In this document: one piece after another, positions 17,529 through 27,385 of the stretch | Numbering within the stretch: position 1 is the first letter of the stretch | Layout: each line of letters starts with the position of its first letter | From: Mesorhizobium huakuii | Lineage (GTDB): Bacteria > Pseudomonadota > Alphaproteobacteria > Rhizobiales > Rhizobiaceae | Direction of reading: 5' to 3' | NCBI RefSeq assembly: GCF_030160235.1 | Contig: NZ_BSNY01000012.1 | Span: 310,001-374,000, forward strand | Length of the DNA: 64,000 bases | Made by a program: the position numbers and the translations under genes | The notes under the pieces: generated by a model | Databases searched by the model: none | What the model was told of the DNA's origin: nothing | What the model saw: only the letters and a program-made list of their open reading frames with translations

Positions 17529-18605
17529 ATGATCAAGAAACAAGACAGACGCCTGAGAGTCGGTGTGCTCGGCTGCGGCCCGATCGCGCAGTTCGCGCAC
17601 CTGGAATCCTGCGTGAAAGCCGGCAATGCCGATCTCTACGCCATCTGCGACGCGGCCCCCGATCTGCTCGCCCGGATGGGCGCCACCTACGAGCCGCAAA
17701 AAATGTATGCCGACTATGACGCCATGCTCGCCGATCCCGAGCTGGAGGCGGTGATCGTCGCCACGTCGGACGCCTATCACGTGCCGATGTCGATCAAGGC
17801 GCTCGACGCCGGCAAGCATGTTCTGTGCGAAAAGCCGATCGGCACTTCAGTCGAGGAGGGCGAGGCGCTGGCCACGGCGGTGAAGCGTTCGGGCAAGGTG
17901 CTGCAGGTCGGCCACATGAAGCGCTTCGATCCGGCGCTGGAGGCCGCGCGCGACTTCGTCCGCGACGAGATGGGCGAGGTGCTGGCGCTGAAGGCCTGGT
18001 ATTGCGATTCCACCCACCGCTACACCAACACCGATGCCGTGCAGCCGCTGCCGGTCACCAGCAAGCTGGCGAGGAAACCTTCGGGCAATCCCAAGGCCGA
18101 TCTGCGGCAATATTTCATGCTGGCGCATGGCTCGCATCTCGTCGACACCGCGCGCTTCTTGTGCGGCGAAATCATCGCCGTGCGTGCCCGCCTCAATGAA
18201 CGCTTCGGCGCCTATTGCTGGTTCGTCGAAACCGAATTCGCGAGCGGTGCACTCGGCCATCTCGACCTGACCGTCGCCGTACGCATGGACTGGCACGAAG
18301 GGTTCCAGCTCTATGGCGAGAACGGTTCGGTTATCGCCAAGACATTCAACCCCTGGTACTTCCGCGCCAGCGAGGTCGACATCTTCCATGAGAAGGATGC
18401 GACCTCGCGCAAGCCGCTCGGCGCCGACGGTCATTTCTTCCGCCGCCAGCTGGAAGGCCTTGCCGATACGGTGCTGAACGGTGCGCCGATGCGCGGCGCC
18501 AATGTCGAGGACGGCATCGCCTCGATCCGCGCCATGGTTGCGATTGCCCGGTCGGTCGAGACCGGCGAGCGGGTCGAACTCGCCTCGGTTTCGGGTGCTG
18601 TCTGA
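17529..18605 (+). CDS. Gfo/Idh/MocA-family sugar dehydrogenase
   Basis: A 358-residue NAD(P)-dependent oxidoreductase. The Rossmann motif VLGCGPIAQF begins at residue 14 and the family lysine lies in HVLCEKPIGTS. The substrate domain contains FMLAHGSHLVDTARFL with a likely catalytic His. It begins eleven bases after one TIM-barrel gene, and its stop overlaps the start of a second by one base (TGATG), so the three proteins probably work on one pathway. In known clusters with this trio the dehydrogenase makes a 3-keto sugar that the TIM barrel epimerises or eliminates; I infer something similar without naming the substrate. Confidence 0.87.
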   Translation: MIKKQDRRLRVGVLGCGPIAQFAHLESCVKAGNADLYAICDAAPDLLARMGATYEPQKMYADYDAMLADPELEAVIVATSDAYHVPMSIKALDAGKHVLCEKPIGTSVEEGEALATAVKRSGKVLQVGHMKRFDPALEAARDFVRDEMGEVLALKAWYCDSTHRYTNTDAVQPLPVTSKLARKPSGNPKADLRQYFMLAHGSHLVDTARFLCGEIIAVRARLNERFGAYCWFVETEFASGALGHLDLTVAVRMDWHEGFQLYGENGSVIAKTFNPWYFRASEVDIFHEKDATSRKPLGADGHFFRRQLEGLADTVLNGAPMRGANVEDGIASIRAMVAIARSVETGERVELASVSGAV

Positions 18606-19423
18606 TGCGCCTCGGCATTTTCGCCAAGACTTTTCCAGGCACCGACCCGGCCATCGTGCTGGCCGCGGTGAAGCAGGCCGGATATGAGACGACGCAATTC
18701 AATCTCGCCTGCGCCGGCCTGCCGTCTATGCCGGATGCTGTTTCAGCGGATGCCATCGCTTCCATCCGTGCTGCCGCGCAATCGTCGGGCGTTTCGCTTG
18801 CAGCCCTGTCAGGCACCTACAACATGGCGCATCCCGACAGGGCGGTGCGCGACGACGGTCTTCGCCGCCTTGGTGTCGTCATCACGACGGCGGCATCACT
18901 GGGCATCCCACTGGTCACGCTCTGCACCGGTTCGCGCAACATCGCCGATCAATGGGCCTATCATCCCGAAAATGCCACGCCTTCCGCCTGGTGCGACATG
19001 GCTGCCGAAATGGGCAAGGCGCTGGCGCTGGCCGAGGATGCAGGCGTCGATCTCGGCATCGAGCCCGAGCAGGCCAACATCGTCACTTCGGCGAGCGACG
19101 CGACACGTCTGATCGCCGACATGCGCTCGAAGCGACTGAAGATCGTGCTCGATCCGGCAAACCTGTTCGAGTACGCCACGCCGGACGAAGCACGTGCCAT
19201 CGTCGCCGCCGCGATCGATGAGGCCGCCGGCCACATCGCCATGGCGCACGCCAAGGACCGTCATGGTGACGGCCGCTTCGCCACCGCAGGACAAGGCATC
19301 GTCGATTTTCCGGATTTCGTCGCGCGGCTGAAGGCCGTGGGTTTCGACGGCGCGCTCGTCACGCACGGACTGTCCGCTGATGAGGCGCCCGATGTCGCCG
19401 CTTTCCTGCGGGGGCTGCTCTGA
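18605..19423 (+). CDS. Second isomerase/epimerase-like TIM barrel
   Basis: A 272-residue protein of the same xylose-isomerase-like TIM-barrel superfamily as the gene at 16696, but clearly divergent. Probable metal residues are the Glu in LGIEPEQAN, the Asp in KIVLDPANLF and the His in HIAMAHAKDR. Two such barrels in one operon suggest consecutive or alternative epimerisation steps around the Gfo/Idh product. It overlaps both neighbours by one base (TGATG), indicating tight translational coupling. Specific reaction unknown. Confidence 0.8.
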   Translation: MRLGIFAKTFPGTDPAIVLAAVKQAGYETTQFNLACAGLPSMPDAVSADAIASIRAAAQSSGVSLAALSGTYNMAHPDRAVRDDGLRRLGVVITTAASLGIPLVTLCTGSRNIADQWAYHPENATPSAWCDMAAEMGKALALAEDAGVDLGIEPEQANIVTSASDATRLIADMRSKRLKIVLDPANLFEYATPDEARAIVAAAIDEAAGHIAMAHAKDRHGDGRFATAGQGIVDFPDFVARLKAVGFDGALVTHGLSADEAPDVAAFLRGLL

Positions 19424-20256
19424 TGGGCGCCGCGCCGTCGATCATGCTGCGCGACGATGCCGAGCTTCGTGTCTTCGACACGGGCCAGGCCAGGCTTCCC
19501 GTCGTCTTCCAGCATGGTCTCGGCGGCGATGCCGCCCAGGTGGCGCAGAATTTTCCCGACCAACCATCATACCGCCGGCTGACCGTCGAATGCCGCGCGC
19601 AGGGCGCTTCCGGTGCCGGCAGCAGGCGTCCGTTTTCGATCGCGATGTTCGCCGACGATGTGCTGGCCGCCGCCGATGCGGCCGGTCTCGACCGTTTCGT
19701 CGCCGGCGGCATTTCGATGGGTGCGGCCATCGCGCTACGGCTTGCCGCCCGCCACCCGGACCGCGTGCTTGGCTTGGTGCTTGTGCGCCCCGCCTGGGCC
19801 TTCGACACGGCGCCGCAGAACATGCGCCCATATGTCGAAGTTGCGGACCTCATCCGCCGGCTTCCACTGGCTGAGGCGCGCGACGCCTTCGCGTCCTCCG
19901 CGACATCGGCCCGCTTTCGTACCGAGGCGCCGGACAATCTCGCCTCGCTGCGTGGTTTTTTCGCGCGTGAGAATGCGACCGTCTTTGCCGAAGTGATGCA
20001 GGCGATCGCCAATGATGGGCCTGGCGTGACGCGGGCGGCAGCCGCGCGTCTCTCGATTCCCGCGCTGGTCGTCGGCAGCGGCATCGATCTCGTCCATCCC
20101 CTGGCGACCGCCAGCGAGCTTGCCGAGACTATCCCGAACGCCGCCTTCGCAGAGGTGACACCGAAGGCCGCCGACAAGGATCGCCATTTCGCCGAAATCC
20201 GCGCCGCCATCAACGGCTTTCTCGACAGACATTTCAACAACCAGGACCGATCATGA
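19423..20256 (+). CDS. Alpha/beta-hydrolase fold protein
   Basis: A 277-residue soluble alpha/beta hydrolase with no signal peptide. The oxyanion region is FQHGLGGDA, the nucleophile elbow is GGISMGAA with Ser in G-x-S-x-G, and the likely acid and base are the Asp in GSGIDLVHP and the His in DKDRHF near the C-terminus. In a pathway with a sugar dehydrogenase a lactonase role is plausible; ester deacylation is equally possible. It shares one base with the previous gene and four with the next (ATGA). Confidence 0.82.
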   Translation: MGAAPSIMLRDDAELRVFDTGQARLPVVFQHGLGGDAAQVAQNFPDQPSYRRLTVECRAQGASGAGSRRPFSIAMFADDVLAAADAAGLDRFVAGGISMGAAIALRLAARHPDRVLGLVLVRPAWAFDTAPQNMRPYVEVADLIRRLPLAEARDAFASSATSARFRTEAPDNLASLRGFFARENATVFAEVMQAIANDGPGVTRAAAARLSIPALVVGSGIDLVHPLATASELAETIPNAAFAEVTPKAADKDRHFAEIRAAINGFLDRHFNNQDRS

Positions 20257-20975
20257 CGTCAAAACCCCTGTCAGGCCCCGCGGCAATCGCCGCATTGCCG
20301 CGCGATCGCTTGATCGCCGAATTCTCGCTCTGGTCGGCCAATCTCGCCAATTTCGAGAGCGACCTCAGGCGCATCGAACCCCATGTCGATCTGCATCACA
20401 TCGATGTGGCGGACGGCCATTTCGCCCCGTCCTTCCTGTTCTTCCCCGATCTCGTCGCCCGCATCGCCGGGCTGACGGCCAAGCCCATCCATGTCCATCT
20501 GATGGTCGATGCCGCAATCGTCGAGACGCAGACGCGCCAGTTCATCGAGGCTGGCGCCGATATGATCAGCGTGCATGCCGAAAACGGCGAGGCGGGGTTG
20601 CGCGCCGTGCGGCTGGCGCGCGAGCTCGGTGCCGAAGCGGGCGTCGTGCTGAGGCTGGAGACGCCGGTCGAGGCAGTAAAACCTTTCGTCTCCGAGGTCG
20701 CCTTCGTCACGCTGCTCGGCACCGCGATCGGCGTCAAGGGCCAGAGCCTTTCGGACAAGGCATGCGACAGACTGGGTGCCGCCCGCGCCATCCTGCGGGA
20801 GGCCGGCCGCGAGGGCGCCGTCGTGCTTGCCGCCGATGGCGGCATCCGCCACGAGACCGTGCCGTTGCTGCGTGCCGCGGGTGCGCAGACCGTGGTTCTG
20901 GGTTCGCTCGCCTTCGGCGACAAGGATCTCGCCGGTCGCATCGGCTGGCTGCATGGGCTGAAGGTCGCGGCATGA
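20253..20975 (+). CDS. Ribulose-phosphate 3-epimerase-like protein
   Basis: A 240-residue TIM barrel of the RPE family. All catalytic positions of the family can be placed: Ser in AEFSLWS, His and Asp in HHIDVADGHF, His in HVHLMV and Asp in LAADGGI. Residues before about 20 extend beyond the usual start. Some relatives in sugar operons, such as AlsE, act on allulose-6-phosphate and not ribulose-5-phosphate. The AlsE-like epimerase plus ROK kinase pair suggests phosphorylated ketohexose chemistry. It overlaps the hydrolase and the ROK gene by four bases each. Confidence 0.85.
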   Translation: MTSKPLSGPAAIAALPRDRLIAEFSLWSANLANFESDLRRIEPHVDLHHIDVADGHFAPSFLFFPDLVARIAGLTAKPIHVHLMVDAAIVETQTRQFIEAGADMISVHAENGEAGLRAVRLARELGAEAGVVLRLETPVEAVKPFVSEVAFVTLLGTAIGVKGQSLSDKACDRLGAARAILREAGREGAVVLAADGGIRHETVPLLRAAGAQTVVLGSLAFGDKDLAGRIGWLHGLKVAA

Positions 20976-21991
20976 GCACGGAAGCCGCCCTCGCGATCGA
21001 TCTTGGCGGCACCGAGCTTCGTGCCGCGCTGGTCGATCGTGACGGCAAGATCCTCGCCTTCGCCGCCGTGCCGACGCAGGCTCAGGCCGGGCCTGACGTG
21101 GTGATCGGCCAGATCGAGGCGCTGGCCGCGACCGTGCATGCCGAGGCGCCGGGCCTCGCCATTGTCGGCGTCGGCGTCGGCGCGCCGGGGCCGCTCGATC
21201 CGCTGGCCGGCATCGCGGTCGGACCGCCGACACTCGCCGGCTGGCAGGATGTGCCGCTGGCCGACATCCTCGAGCGCCGGCTCGGCCTGCCGGTGCGGCT
21301 GGAGAACGACGCCAACGCGGCGGCACTCGGCGAATGGCGTTTCGGCGCCGGCCATGGCGCTCGCTCGCTGGTCTTCGTCACGGTTTCCACCGGCATCGGT
21401 GGCGGTGTCGTTGCCGACGGGCGCATCCTGCACGGCCGCCGTGGCCTCGCAGCCGAGATCGGCCATATGACCATCACCAATGAAGGCGAGCGCTGCGTGT
21501 GCGGCGTCGTCGGCTGCTTCGAGGCCATCGCCTCGGGCACAGCGCTTGGCCGTCGCGCCAACGCCGCGACATCGGCCTTCGACGGCTCGGCGCTGCGCCG
21601 CCTCTCGGCCAATGCCGAGGTTACCGGCCGCCACGTGGTCGAGGCAGCAAGGCTGCAGGACGACCTCGCTCTGGCCCTGCTCGAGGAAGAGGCGCGCTGG
21701 CTGGGCGTCGGCTTCACCAACCTCTTGCATCTCTATTCGCCCGACGTGCTGGTCGTCGGCGGCGGCATCGCCAATGGCCTCGACCTGATGCATCCGGTCA
21801 TCGAGGCCACCATCCGGCAGCGCGCCATGCGCGCCTATCGCGACGTGCCGGTGGTCCAGGCGCAACTGGGCCGCCACGCCGGGTTGGTCGGCGCCGCCAG
21901 CCTTGTCCTGTTCGACGATGGCAGTTTGGCGGCCCGCATGCCTGTCGGCCCAAGCACGTTTCCAGAAGCGAGGAGGGACTTCAATGGCTGA
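20972..21991 (+). CDS. ROK-family sugar kinase (zinc-motif type)
   Basis: A 339-residue ROK kinase without an N-terminal helix-turn-helix. The ATP-binding motif is DLGGTELR (residues 9-16), the catalytic Asp lies in ENDANAAALGE, and the complete zinc motif is CVCGVVGCFE, unlike the ROK protein at 1003-1878. The longer upstream frame is a shadow of the epimerase; the ATG at 20972 gives an ATGA overlap. It is the last gene of the 12-gene cluster and is followed by a perfect palindromic terminator. It may phosphorylate the sugar before the RPE-like epimerase acts. Confidence 0.88.
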   Translation: MSTEAALAIDLGGTELRAALVDRDGKILAFAAVPTQAQAGPDVVIGQIEALAATVHAEAPGLAIVGVGVGAPGPLDPLAGIAVGPPTLAGWQDVPLADILERRLGLPVRLENDANAAALGEWRFGAGHGARSLVFVTVSTGIGGGVVADGRILHGRRGLAAEIGHMTITNEGERCVCGVVGCFEAIASGTALGRRANAATSAFDGSALRRLSANAEVTGRHVVEAARLQDDLALALLEEEARWLGVGFTNLLHLYSPDVLVVGGGIANGLDLMHPVIEATIRQRAMRAYRDVPVVQAQLGRHAGLVGAASLVLFDDGSLAARMPVGPSTFPEARRDFNG

Positions 21992-22008
21992 TACTTCAAG
22001 GTAAAAAA

Positions 22009-22038
22009 ATGGCCGGAGGCAGCGCTGCCTCCGGCCAT
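22009..22038. terminator. Bidirectional intrinsic terminator, perfect 30-bp palindrome
   Basis: ATGGCCGGAGGCAGC followed directly by its exact reverse complement. An A7 run precedes it (22003-22009) and TTTCTCT follows, so it can end both the ROK operon on the plus strand and dctA on the minus strand, which meet here. Confidence 0.85.
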
Positions 22039-22065
22039 TTCTCTATCATCGTGCAGCCGCGCGAA

Positions 22066-23394
22066 TTACTCGGCGGGAACGATATCCGCCGGCAGGCTGT
22101 CGTCGGCCGTGCCGGCCAGGGCTCTCGCCAGCTTTGCCTCGTCGAGTTCGCCTTCCCAGCGGGCGACAACCAGCGTGGCGACGGCGTTGCCGATGAAGTT
22201 GGTCAGCGCCCGGCATTCCGACATGAAGCGGTCGACGCCGAGGATCAGCGCCATGCCGGCGACCGGCACCGAGGGTACGACCGAAAGCGTCGCGGCGAGC
22301 GTGATGAAGCCGGCTCCGGTAATGCCGGCGGCACCCTTGGACGAGAGCATCGCCACCAGCAGCAGCAGGATCTGATCGCCCATCGACAGATGGATGTTCG
22401 TCGCCTGCGCGATGAACAGCGCGGCAAGCGTCATGTAGATGTTGGTGCCGTCGAGGTTGAAGGAATAGCCGGTCGGGATGACCAGGCCGACCACCGAGCG
22501 CTTGGCGCCGGCCTTCTCCATCTTCTCCATCAGCGATGGCAGGGCGGCTTCCGACGAGGAGGTGCCGAGCACCAAAAGCAGCTCTTCCTTGATGTAGCGC
22601 AGCAGCGACAGGATGGAGAAGCCGTTGTAACGGCAGACCGCGCCCAGCACGACGAAGACGAACAGCAGCGACGTCGCGTAGAAAGTACCGACCAGCATGG
22701 CGAGGTTGATGACCGAGCCGATGCCGTATTTGCCGATGGTGAAGGCCATGGCGCCGAAAGCACCGATGGGGGCGGCCTTCATCAAGACGCTGACCAGCTT
22801 GAACATCGGTGCCATTAGCGCCTGCAGGAAGTTGAGCACCGGCGCGCCCTTGTCGCCGACCAGCGCCAGCGCGATGCCGAAGAGCACCGAGAAGAACAGC
22901 ACCTGCAAGATGTCGCCATCGGCGAAGGCGCCGACGATCGTGCCGGGGATGATGTTCATCAGGAAGCCGGTGACCGATTGGTCATGCGCCTTGGCGGCAT
23001 AGGTGTTGACGGTCGAGACATCGAGTGTTGCCGGGTCGATGTTGAAGCCAGCGCCGGGCTGCACGACATTGGCGACGACAAGGCCGATGATCAGGGCCAG
23101 CGTCGAGAAGGTGAGGAAGTAGAGCATCGCCTTGCCGGCGACGCGGCCGACCTTCTGAAGGTCGCTCATGCCGGCAATGCCGGTCGCCACCGTCAGGAAG
23201 ATGACTGGGGCGATGATCATCTTGACCAGCTTGATGAAGGCGTCGCCGAGCGGCTTCATGCTCTCGCCGATCGACGGATAGTAGTGGCCGAGCAGGATGC
23301 CGACGGTGATCGCCACCAGCACCTGCACGTAGAGTTGGGCATAGAGGGGCTTGCGCTGCGCGGCAGCCGCGCCCGATTGGTCTGCGATGTGCAT
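22066..23394 (-). CDS. dctA: C4-dicarboxylate transporter DctA
   Basis: A 442-residue inner-membrane symporter of the DAACS family, carrying succinate, fumarate and malate with protons or sodium; in rhizobia it feeds nitrogen-fixing bacteroids. Visible hallmarks are [20 protein letters not shown] at the start, [38 protein letters not shown], and [23 protein letters not shown] chose the ATG at 23394 behind GGGAGA; the frame runs further up through promoter DNA only. A sigma-54 promoter and two DctD-type sites lie upstream and dctBD is divergent, the classical rhizobial arrangement. Confidence 0.96.
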   Translation of the reverse strand: MHIADQSGAAAAQRKPLYAQLYVQVLVAITVGILLGHYYPSIGESMKPLGDAFIKLVKMIIAPVIFLTVATGIAGMSDLQKVGRVAGKAMLYFLTFSTLALIIGLVVANVVQPGAGFNIDPATLDVSTVNTYAAKAHDQSVTGFLMNIIPGTIVGAFADGDILQVLFFSVLFGIALALVGDKGAPVLNFLQALMAPMFKLVSVLMKAAPIGAFGAMAFTIGKYGIGSVINLAMLVGTFYATSLLFVFVVLGAVCRYNGFSILSLLRYIKEELLLVLGTSSSEAALPSLMEKMEKAGAKRSVVGLVIPTGYSFNLDGTNIYMTLAALFIAQATNIHLSMGDQILLLLVAMLSSKGAAGITGAGFITLAATLSVVPSVPVAGMALILGVDRFMSECRALTNFIGNAVATLVVARWEGELDEAKLARALAGTADDSLPADIVPAE

Positions 23395-23482
23395 CGAACT
23401 CTCCCTGGCCGGATGGACGGAACCCGCCCTGCGTGACTTCTCCCATCGCGGCGTTCCGGTCGCCCGCCGCTGCAAGGAGTTT

Positions 23483-23498
23483 TGCAAGCGCTGTGCCA
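23483..23498 (-). promoter_or_regulatory. Sigma-54 promoter of dctA
   Basis: On the minus strand TGGCAC-N5-TTGCA gives the invariant GG and GC separated by 10 bases. It predicts a transcript start near 23472 and a leader of about 78 bases before the dctA ATG. Confidence 0.88.
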
Positions 23499-23560
23499 GA
23501 TCGGGGGAAGCCCGGAATCCCGGGATTTCCGGCTTTGTTGGGTATTCTTCAGCGAAGAGG

Positions 23561-23578
23561 TGTGCGGATTTCCGCACA
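23561..23578. promoter_or_regulatory. DctD upstream activator site 1
   Basis: TGTGCGGATTTCCGCACA is a perfect 8-bp inverted repeat around two bases, centred about 98 bases before the predicted dctA transcript start. This position fits an enhancer for the DctD activator encoded next door. Confidence 0.75.
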
Positions 23579-23591
23579 CGTCCCGTTTGCC

Positions 23592-23609
23592 TGGGCGGAA
23601 TTTCGCATT
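23592..23609. promoter_or_regulatory. DctD upstream activator site 2 (weaker)
   Basis: TGGGCGGAATTTCGCATT matches 13 of 18 bases of the perfect site and starts 31 bases from it, about three helical turns. Paired strong and weak sites are typical of enhancers for NtrC-type activators. Confidence 0.65.
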
Positions 23610-23692
23610 AGAGTGGCGGCGAGGCCGCGAGAAAAAGGAGAGGGCAGACGCTTCAGGCAGGCACCGATAGCGGCTCCTCGGCCGGTCGCGAC

Positions 23693-25513
23693 TTGCTGCG
23701 CGAGGCGGTGGCGCGGCTGCGCGATGGCCGCTGGCTTGTTATCGTCGTCGCCCTCGCGATCCTGGCGGGTGCGATCGCCATTGCCGGTCGAATTGCCACC
23801 GGCCAGGCGACCAATGATTTGCGTGATGGCGCGCTCGCCGCCCTGCCGCTGGCGGCGGGGACGCTGACCGGCGAAATCGAGAAGCAGCGCCTGGTGCCGC
23901 TGGTGCTGGCTCGTGATGATGCGGTGCGCGGAGCGTTGCGCCGGGCCGGAAAGATGCAGGAAGCGGCCCTCAACGACAAGCTCAAGGCGATCGCCAGTGA
24001 CGCCTCGGCATCCGCTATCTATGTCATCGATACGGCTGGCATCGCCATATCGGCCAGCAATGCCGGCGAGCCGACGAGCTTTGTCGGCATCGACTATAAT
24101 TTCCGCCACTATTTCAACGAGGCGATGGCGAAGGGTTCGGCCAGCCAATATGGGCTCGGCACGATCAGTGGCCGGCCGGGTCTCTATCTTTCGAGCCGCG
24201 TCGATGACAACGGCAAGCCGCTGGGTGTCGCTGTGCTGAAGGTCGAACTCGACGGCGTCGAAGCCAATTGGCGCTCCAGCGGATTCCTCGTTTTCGTCAC
24301 GGACGAACGCGGCGTCGTGCTGGCCACCAGCCTGCCTGAGTGGCGGTTTCATGCGCTGGCGCCGCTCTCCGCCAAAGACGCCGCAACTGCCCACGAGCAA
24401 CTGCAACTGGACGATGCCGCCTTCGAACCTCTGCCGATACGTCGCGGTGCCGGAGACGGCCTGGCCACCATCACCGGCCCCGGCAAGCCGCGCAAGTTCG
24501 TCGAGGTCGTGCAGGACCTGCCCGGTTCGGTCCCCGGCTGGCGCCTTTGGCTGCTGACGCCCGCCGACGCTGCTCTCTCGTCCGCCGCCAACACGGCCCG
24601 GCTGACGACGCTGCTCGGGCTGCTGCTGACCGGCCTGCTTGCCTACGTGTTCACAAGGCGCCGCCGCACACGCCGTCTGCGGCAGGAGGCGCTGGCGCGC
24701 ATGAATGCCGAGCTGGAAAGCAGGGTCAGCACACGGACGGCGGAGCTGACACGCTCCAACGCCGCGCTCGCCGGCGAGATCGCCGAGCGTGAGAATGCCG
24801 AGGCGAAGGTCCGCCGGCTGCGCGACGATCTCGCCCAGGCCAACCGGCTGTCCATCCTCGGCCAGATCGCTGCCGGCGTGGCGCATGAGATCAACCAGCC
24901 GGTCGCCGCGATCCGCACCTACGCGGAGAATGCAGGCCGTTTTCTCGAAACCGGCAAGACTGAACCGGCGAGCGGCAACCTGGCGTCGATCGTCTCGATG
25001 ACCGAGCGCATCGGTGCCATCACCAGCACCTTGCGCACCTTCGCCCGCCGGCCCGGTGTCGCCGCTTCGCCCTTGCCGGTGCGCGAGGCGATCGACGGCG
25101 CCCTGTCGCTGCTTTCCGGCCGCATCCGCGATTCCGGCGTCACCATCATCAAGCCGCCCGGCAATGCGTCGCCGATGGTGATGGCGAGCCGCATCCGACT
25201 GGAGCAGATCCTCGTCAACCTGTTGCAGAACGCGCTGGACGCCATGAAGGACCAGCCCGATCCCCGCATCGAGATCGAACTCGCAGAGCGCGATGACCGG
25301 GTGTTGATCTCGGTGCGCGACAACGGCCCCGGCCTCGGGCCGGAAGCGGCCGGCAATCTGTTCATGCCGTTCCAGACCACCAAGGAGAAGGGGCTCGGCC
25401 TCGGGCTGGTGATCTCGCAGGAGATCGCCCAGGAATTGGGCGGCACGCTGCGGCTCGATCCCGGCGGCGCCAAAGGCGCATCCTTCACCATAGATTTGAG
25501 GCGGATTGAATGA
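23693..25513 (+). CDS. dctB: C4-dicarboxylate sensor histidine kinase DctB
   Basis: A 606-residue membrane sensor kinase as read from the TTG at 23693. It has a transmembrane helix near residues 14-33, a periplasmic double-PAS sensor domain of about 270 residues, a second helix near 300-325, a coiled-coil linker, the phospho-acceptor H398 in [17 protein letters not shown], and the ATPase boxes (N in [28 protein letters not shown]). It phosphorylates DctD when C4-dicarboxylates bind. The start is uncertain: no ATG is in frame, and the best ribosome-binding site (AAGGAG, 23635-23640) sits seven bases before an in-frame ACG at 23648. The 3' end overlaps dctD (ATGA). Confidence 0.9.
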   Translation: MLREAVARLRDGRWLVIVVALAILAGAIAIAGRIATGQATNDLRDGALAALPLAAGTLTGEIEKQRLVPLVLARDDAVRGALRRAGKMQEAALNDKLKAIASDASASAIYVIDTAGIAISASNAGEPTSFVGIDYNFRHYFNEAMAKGSASQYGLGTISGRPGLYLSSRVDDNGKPLGVAVLKVELDGVEANWRSSGFLVFVTDERGVVLATSLPEWRFHALAPLSAKDAATAHEQLQLDDAAFEPLPIRRGAGDGLATITGPGKPRKFVEVVQDLPGSVPGWRLWLLTPADAALSSAANTARLTTLLGLLLTGLLAYVFTRRRRTRRLRQEALARMNAELESRVSTRTAELTRSNAALAGEIAERENAEAKVRRLRDDLAQANRLSILGQIAAGVAHEINQPVAAIRTYAENAGRFLETGKTEPASGNLASIVSMTERIGAITSTLRTFARRPGVAASPLPVREAIDGALSLLSGRIRDSGVTIIKPPGNASPMVMASRIRLEQILVNLLQNALDAMKDQPDPRIEIELAERDDRVLISVRDNGPGLGPEAAGNLFMPFQTTKEKGLGLGLVISQEIAQELGGTLRLDPGGAKGASFTIDLRRIE

Positions 25514-26895
25514 ACGAGGGATCAGGACGGGTGGCGCTCGTCGACGACGATGCCGACCTTCTGCATGCCACCACGCAATTGCTCGAGCTTGCCGGCTTCA
25601 CCGTGGTCGGGCGCGAAGCCGCCGAAGCCGCACTTGCCGTCATCGACAGGGATTTCGACGGCGTGGTCGTCAGCGACATCCGCATGCCGGGCATGAACGG
25701 GCTGCAACTGTTCGACCGCATCAAGGCGATCGATCCTGACATACCGGTGATCCTGGTCACCGGACATGGCGATGTCGATCTTGCGGTGGCCGCACTCAAG
25801 GACGGCGTCTATGATTTCATCCCAAAACCCTATGCCGGAGATCGCTTGGTCGAGGCGCTGAGACGGGCCTCGGAGAAGCGGCGGCTGGTGATGGAAAACC
25901 GGCGGCTGCGCGAGGCCGCGGCACTGGCTGCAGACGGCTTGCCGCTGATCGGCGAAGCGCCCGCCATGCGGCGGTTGCGCGAGACCTTGCGACAGATCGC
26001 CGACATGGATGTCGACGTGCTGGTGGAAGGCGAGACCGGAACCGGCAAGGAAGTGGTGGCCGACCTGCTGCACCGGTGGGGCCGGCGGCGTTCCAAACCC
26101 TTCGTGGCGCTGAATTGCGGTGCCTTGCCCGAGACCGTCATCGAAAGCGAGCTGTTCGGCCACGAGGCCGGCGCGTTCACCGGCGCGCAGCGGCGGCGGA
26201 TCGGCCGCGTCGAGCATTCCAGCGGCGGCACGCTATTCCTCGACGAGATCGAATCCATGCCGCCGGCCCTGCAGGTCAAGCTGCTGCGGGTGCTGGAGAC
26301 GCGTAGCCTCACGCCGCTTGGCTCGAACGAGGTCCGGCGCCTCGATCTGAGGGTCGTTGCGGCAACCAAGGTCGATCTCGGCCGGCCCGACCAGCGCGGC
26401 GATTTCCGCGAGGACCTCTATTTTCGCCTCAATGTGGTGACGCTGCGCATTCCGCCTTTGCGCGAGCGGCGCGGCGACATCCCGATGCTGTTCGGCCATT
26501 TCCTCGGCAAGGCTGCCGAACGCTTCGGTCGGCCCGTCGCCAGGGTGAATGCCGCCGTCAGCGATCATCTCCAGTCGCATGCCTGGCCTGGCAACGTGCG
26601 CGAGCTCGCCCATTTTGCCGATCGCGTCGCACTCGGTCTTGGGCCTGACGACGAGACGAAAGTGGTCCCCTCGCAGTCGACAGAGCCAGCGGTCTCGCTG
26701 CCTGAACGCGTGGCCCACTACGAAGCGCAACTCATCCGTGACGCGCTGCGCGACCATGGCGGCGATGTGCGCGGCGCCATCGACGCGCTTGGCGTGCCGC
26801 GTAAGACTTTTTACGACAAGCTCAAGCGCTACGGCATTGCCGCATCCGAATTTCGCAATGGCGGCGATCCCCAATCTGTTCGAGAGCAGACATAG
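25510..26895 (+). CDS. dctD: Sigma-54-dependent response regulator DctD
   Basis: A 461-residue NtrC-family activator. The receiver domain (residues 1-125) starts [11 protein letters not shown] with the phospho-acceptor Asp in [12 protein letters not shown]. The AAA+ domain (about 145-370) has Walker A GETGTGKE, the sigma-54-contacting GAFTGA loop and Walker B TLFLDEIE. The C-terminal Fis-type helix-turn-helix is [18 protein letters not shown]. Phosphorylated by DctB, it would bind the palindromes at 23561-23609 and open the dctA promoter. It overlaps dctB by four bases, so the pair is one operon. Confidence 0.95.
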   Translation: MNEGSGRVALVDDDADLLHATTQLLELAGFTVVGREAAEAALAVIDRDFDGVVVSDIRMPGMNGLQLFDRIKAIDPDIPVILVTGHGDVDLAVAALKDGVYDFIPKPYAGDRLVEALRRASEKRRLVMENRRLREAAALAADGLPLIGEAPAMRRLRETLRQIADMDVDVLVEGETGTGKEVVADLLHRWGRRRSKPFVALNCGALPETVIESELFGHEAGAFTGAQRRRIGRVEHSSGGTLFLDEIESMPPALQVKLLRVLETRSLTPLGSNEVRRLDLRVVAATKVDLGRPDQRGDFREDLYFRLNVVTLRIPPLRERRGDIPMLFGHFLGKAAERFGRPVARVNAAVSDHLQSHAWPGNVRELAHFADRVALGLGPDDETKVVPSQSTEPAVSLPERVAHYEAQLIRDALRDHGGDVRGAIDALGVPRKTFYDKLKRYGIAASEFRNGGDPQSVREQT

Positions 26896-26962
26896 AAAGT
26901 GCCCGAGAGCCTCACGCTCCGTAGCCATTCACCGCATCCAGCCGAGCCTTCTGGAAAGAGCC

Positions 26963-27385
26963 ATGAACACGACACTCGAAACAACGGCAAACCCCTTGCC
27001 GGCAGACCTCGCCTTTCTCGCCGAACAGCTGACGGCATTCAACGACGGCGATGTCGGCGCATCCGAAAGAAAGGCGCTCGCTGTGTTCGTGCGCGACGAG
27101 AATGGCGCGGTCGTCGCCGGCATTTCGGGCTACACCGCCTGGGGCTGGCTCTACGTGCAATGGCTGTGGGTCGATGAAAGGCTGCGTGGCCAGCACATGG
27201 CTGGCCGGATGCTGGATGCGGCCGAACAGGAGGCGATCTCGCGCGGCTGCAGCAATGCCTGGATCGATACCTTCAATCCCAACGCCGCCAAGGTCTACCA
27301 GCGCCAGGGCTATCAGTCCTTCGGTACGCTGGCCGATTTCCCCGTCGGCCGCAGCCGCATCTTCCTGCAGAAGAGGCTGGCTTAA
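26963..27385 (+). CDS. GNAT-family N-acetyltransferase
   Basis: A 140-residue acetyl-CoA-dependent acetyltransferase. The GNAT core is visible as [21 protein letters not shown] (beta 4 and the acetyl-CoA pyrophosphate loop R-G-Q-H-M-A-G), then [21 protein letters not shown]. The substrate is not predictable. The ATG at 26963 follows GGAAAGAG; the longer frame upstream is a shadow of dctD. It starts 67 bases after dctD and overlaps the convergent anmK by four bases, so it may ride on dctBD transcription without a functional link. Confidence 0.85.
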   Translation: MNTTLETTANPLPADLAFLAEQLTAFNDGDVGASERKALAVFVRDENGAVVAGISGYTAWGWLYVQWLWVDERLRGQHMAGRMLDAAEQEAISRGCSNAWIDTFNPNAAKVYQRQGYQSFGTLADFPVGRSRIFLQKRLA

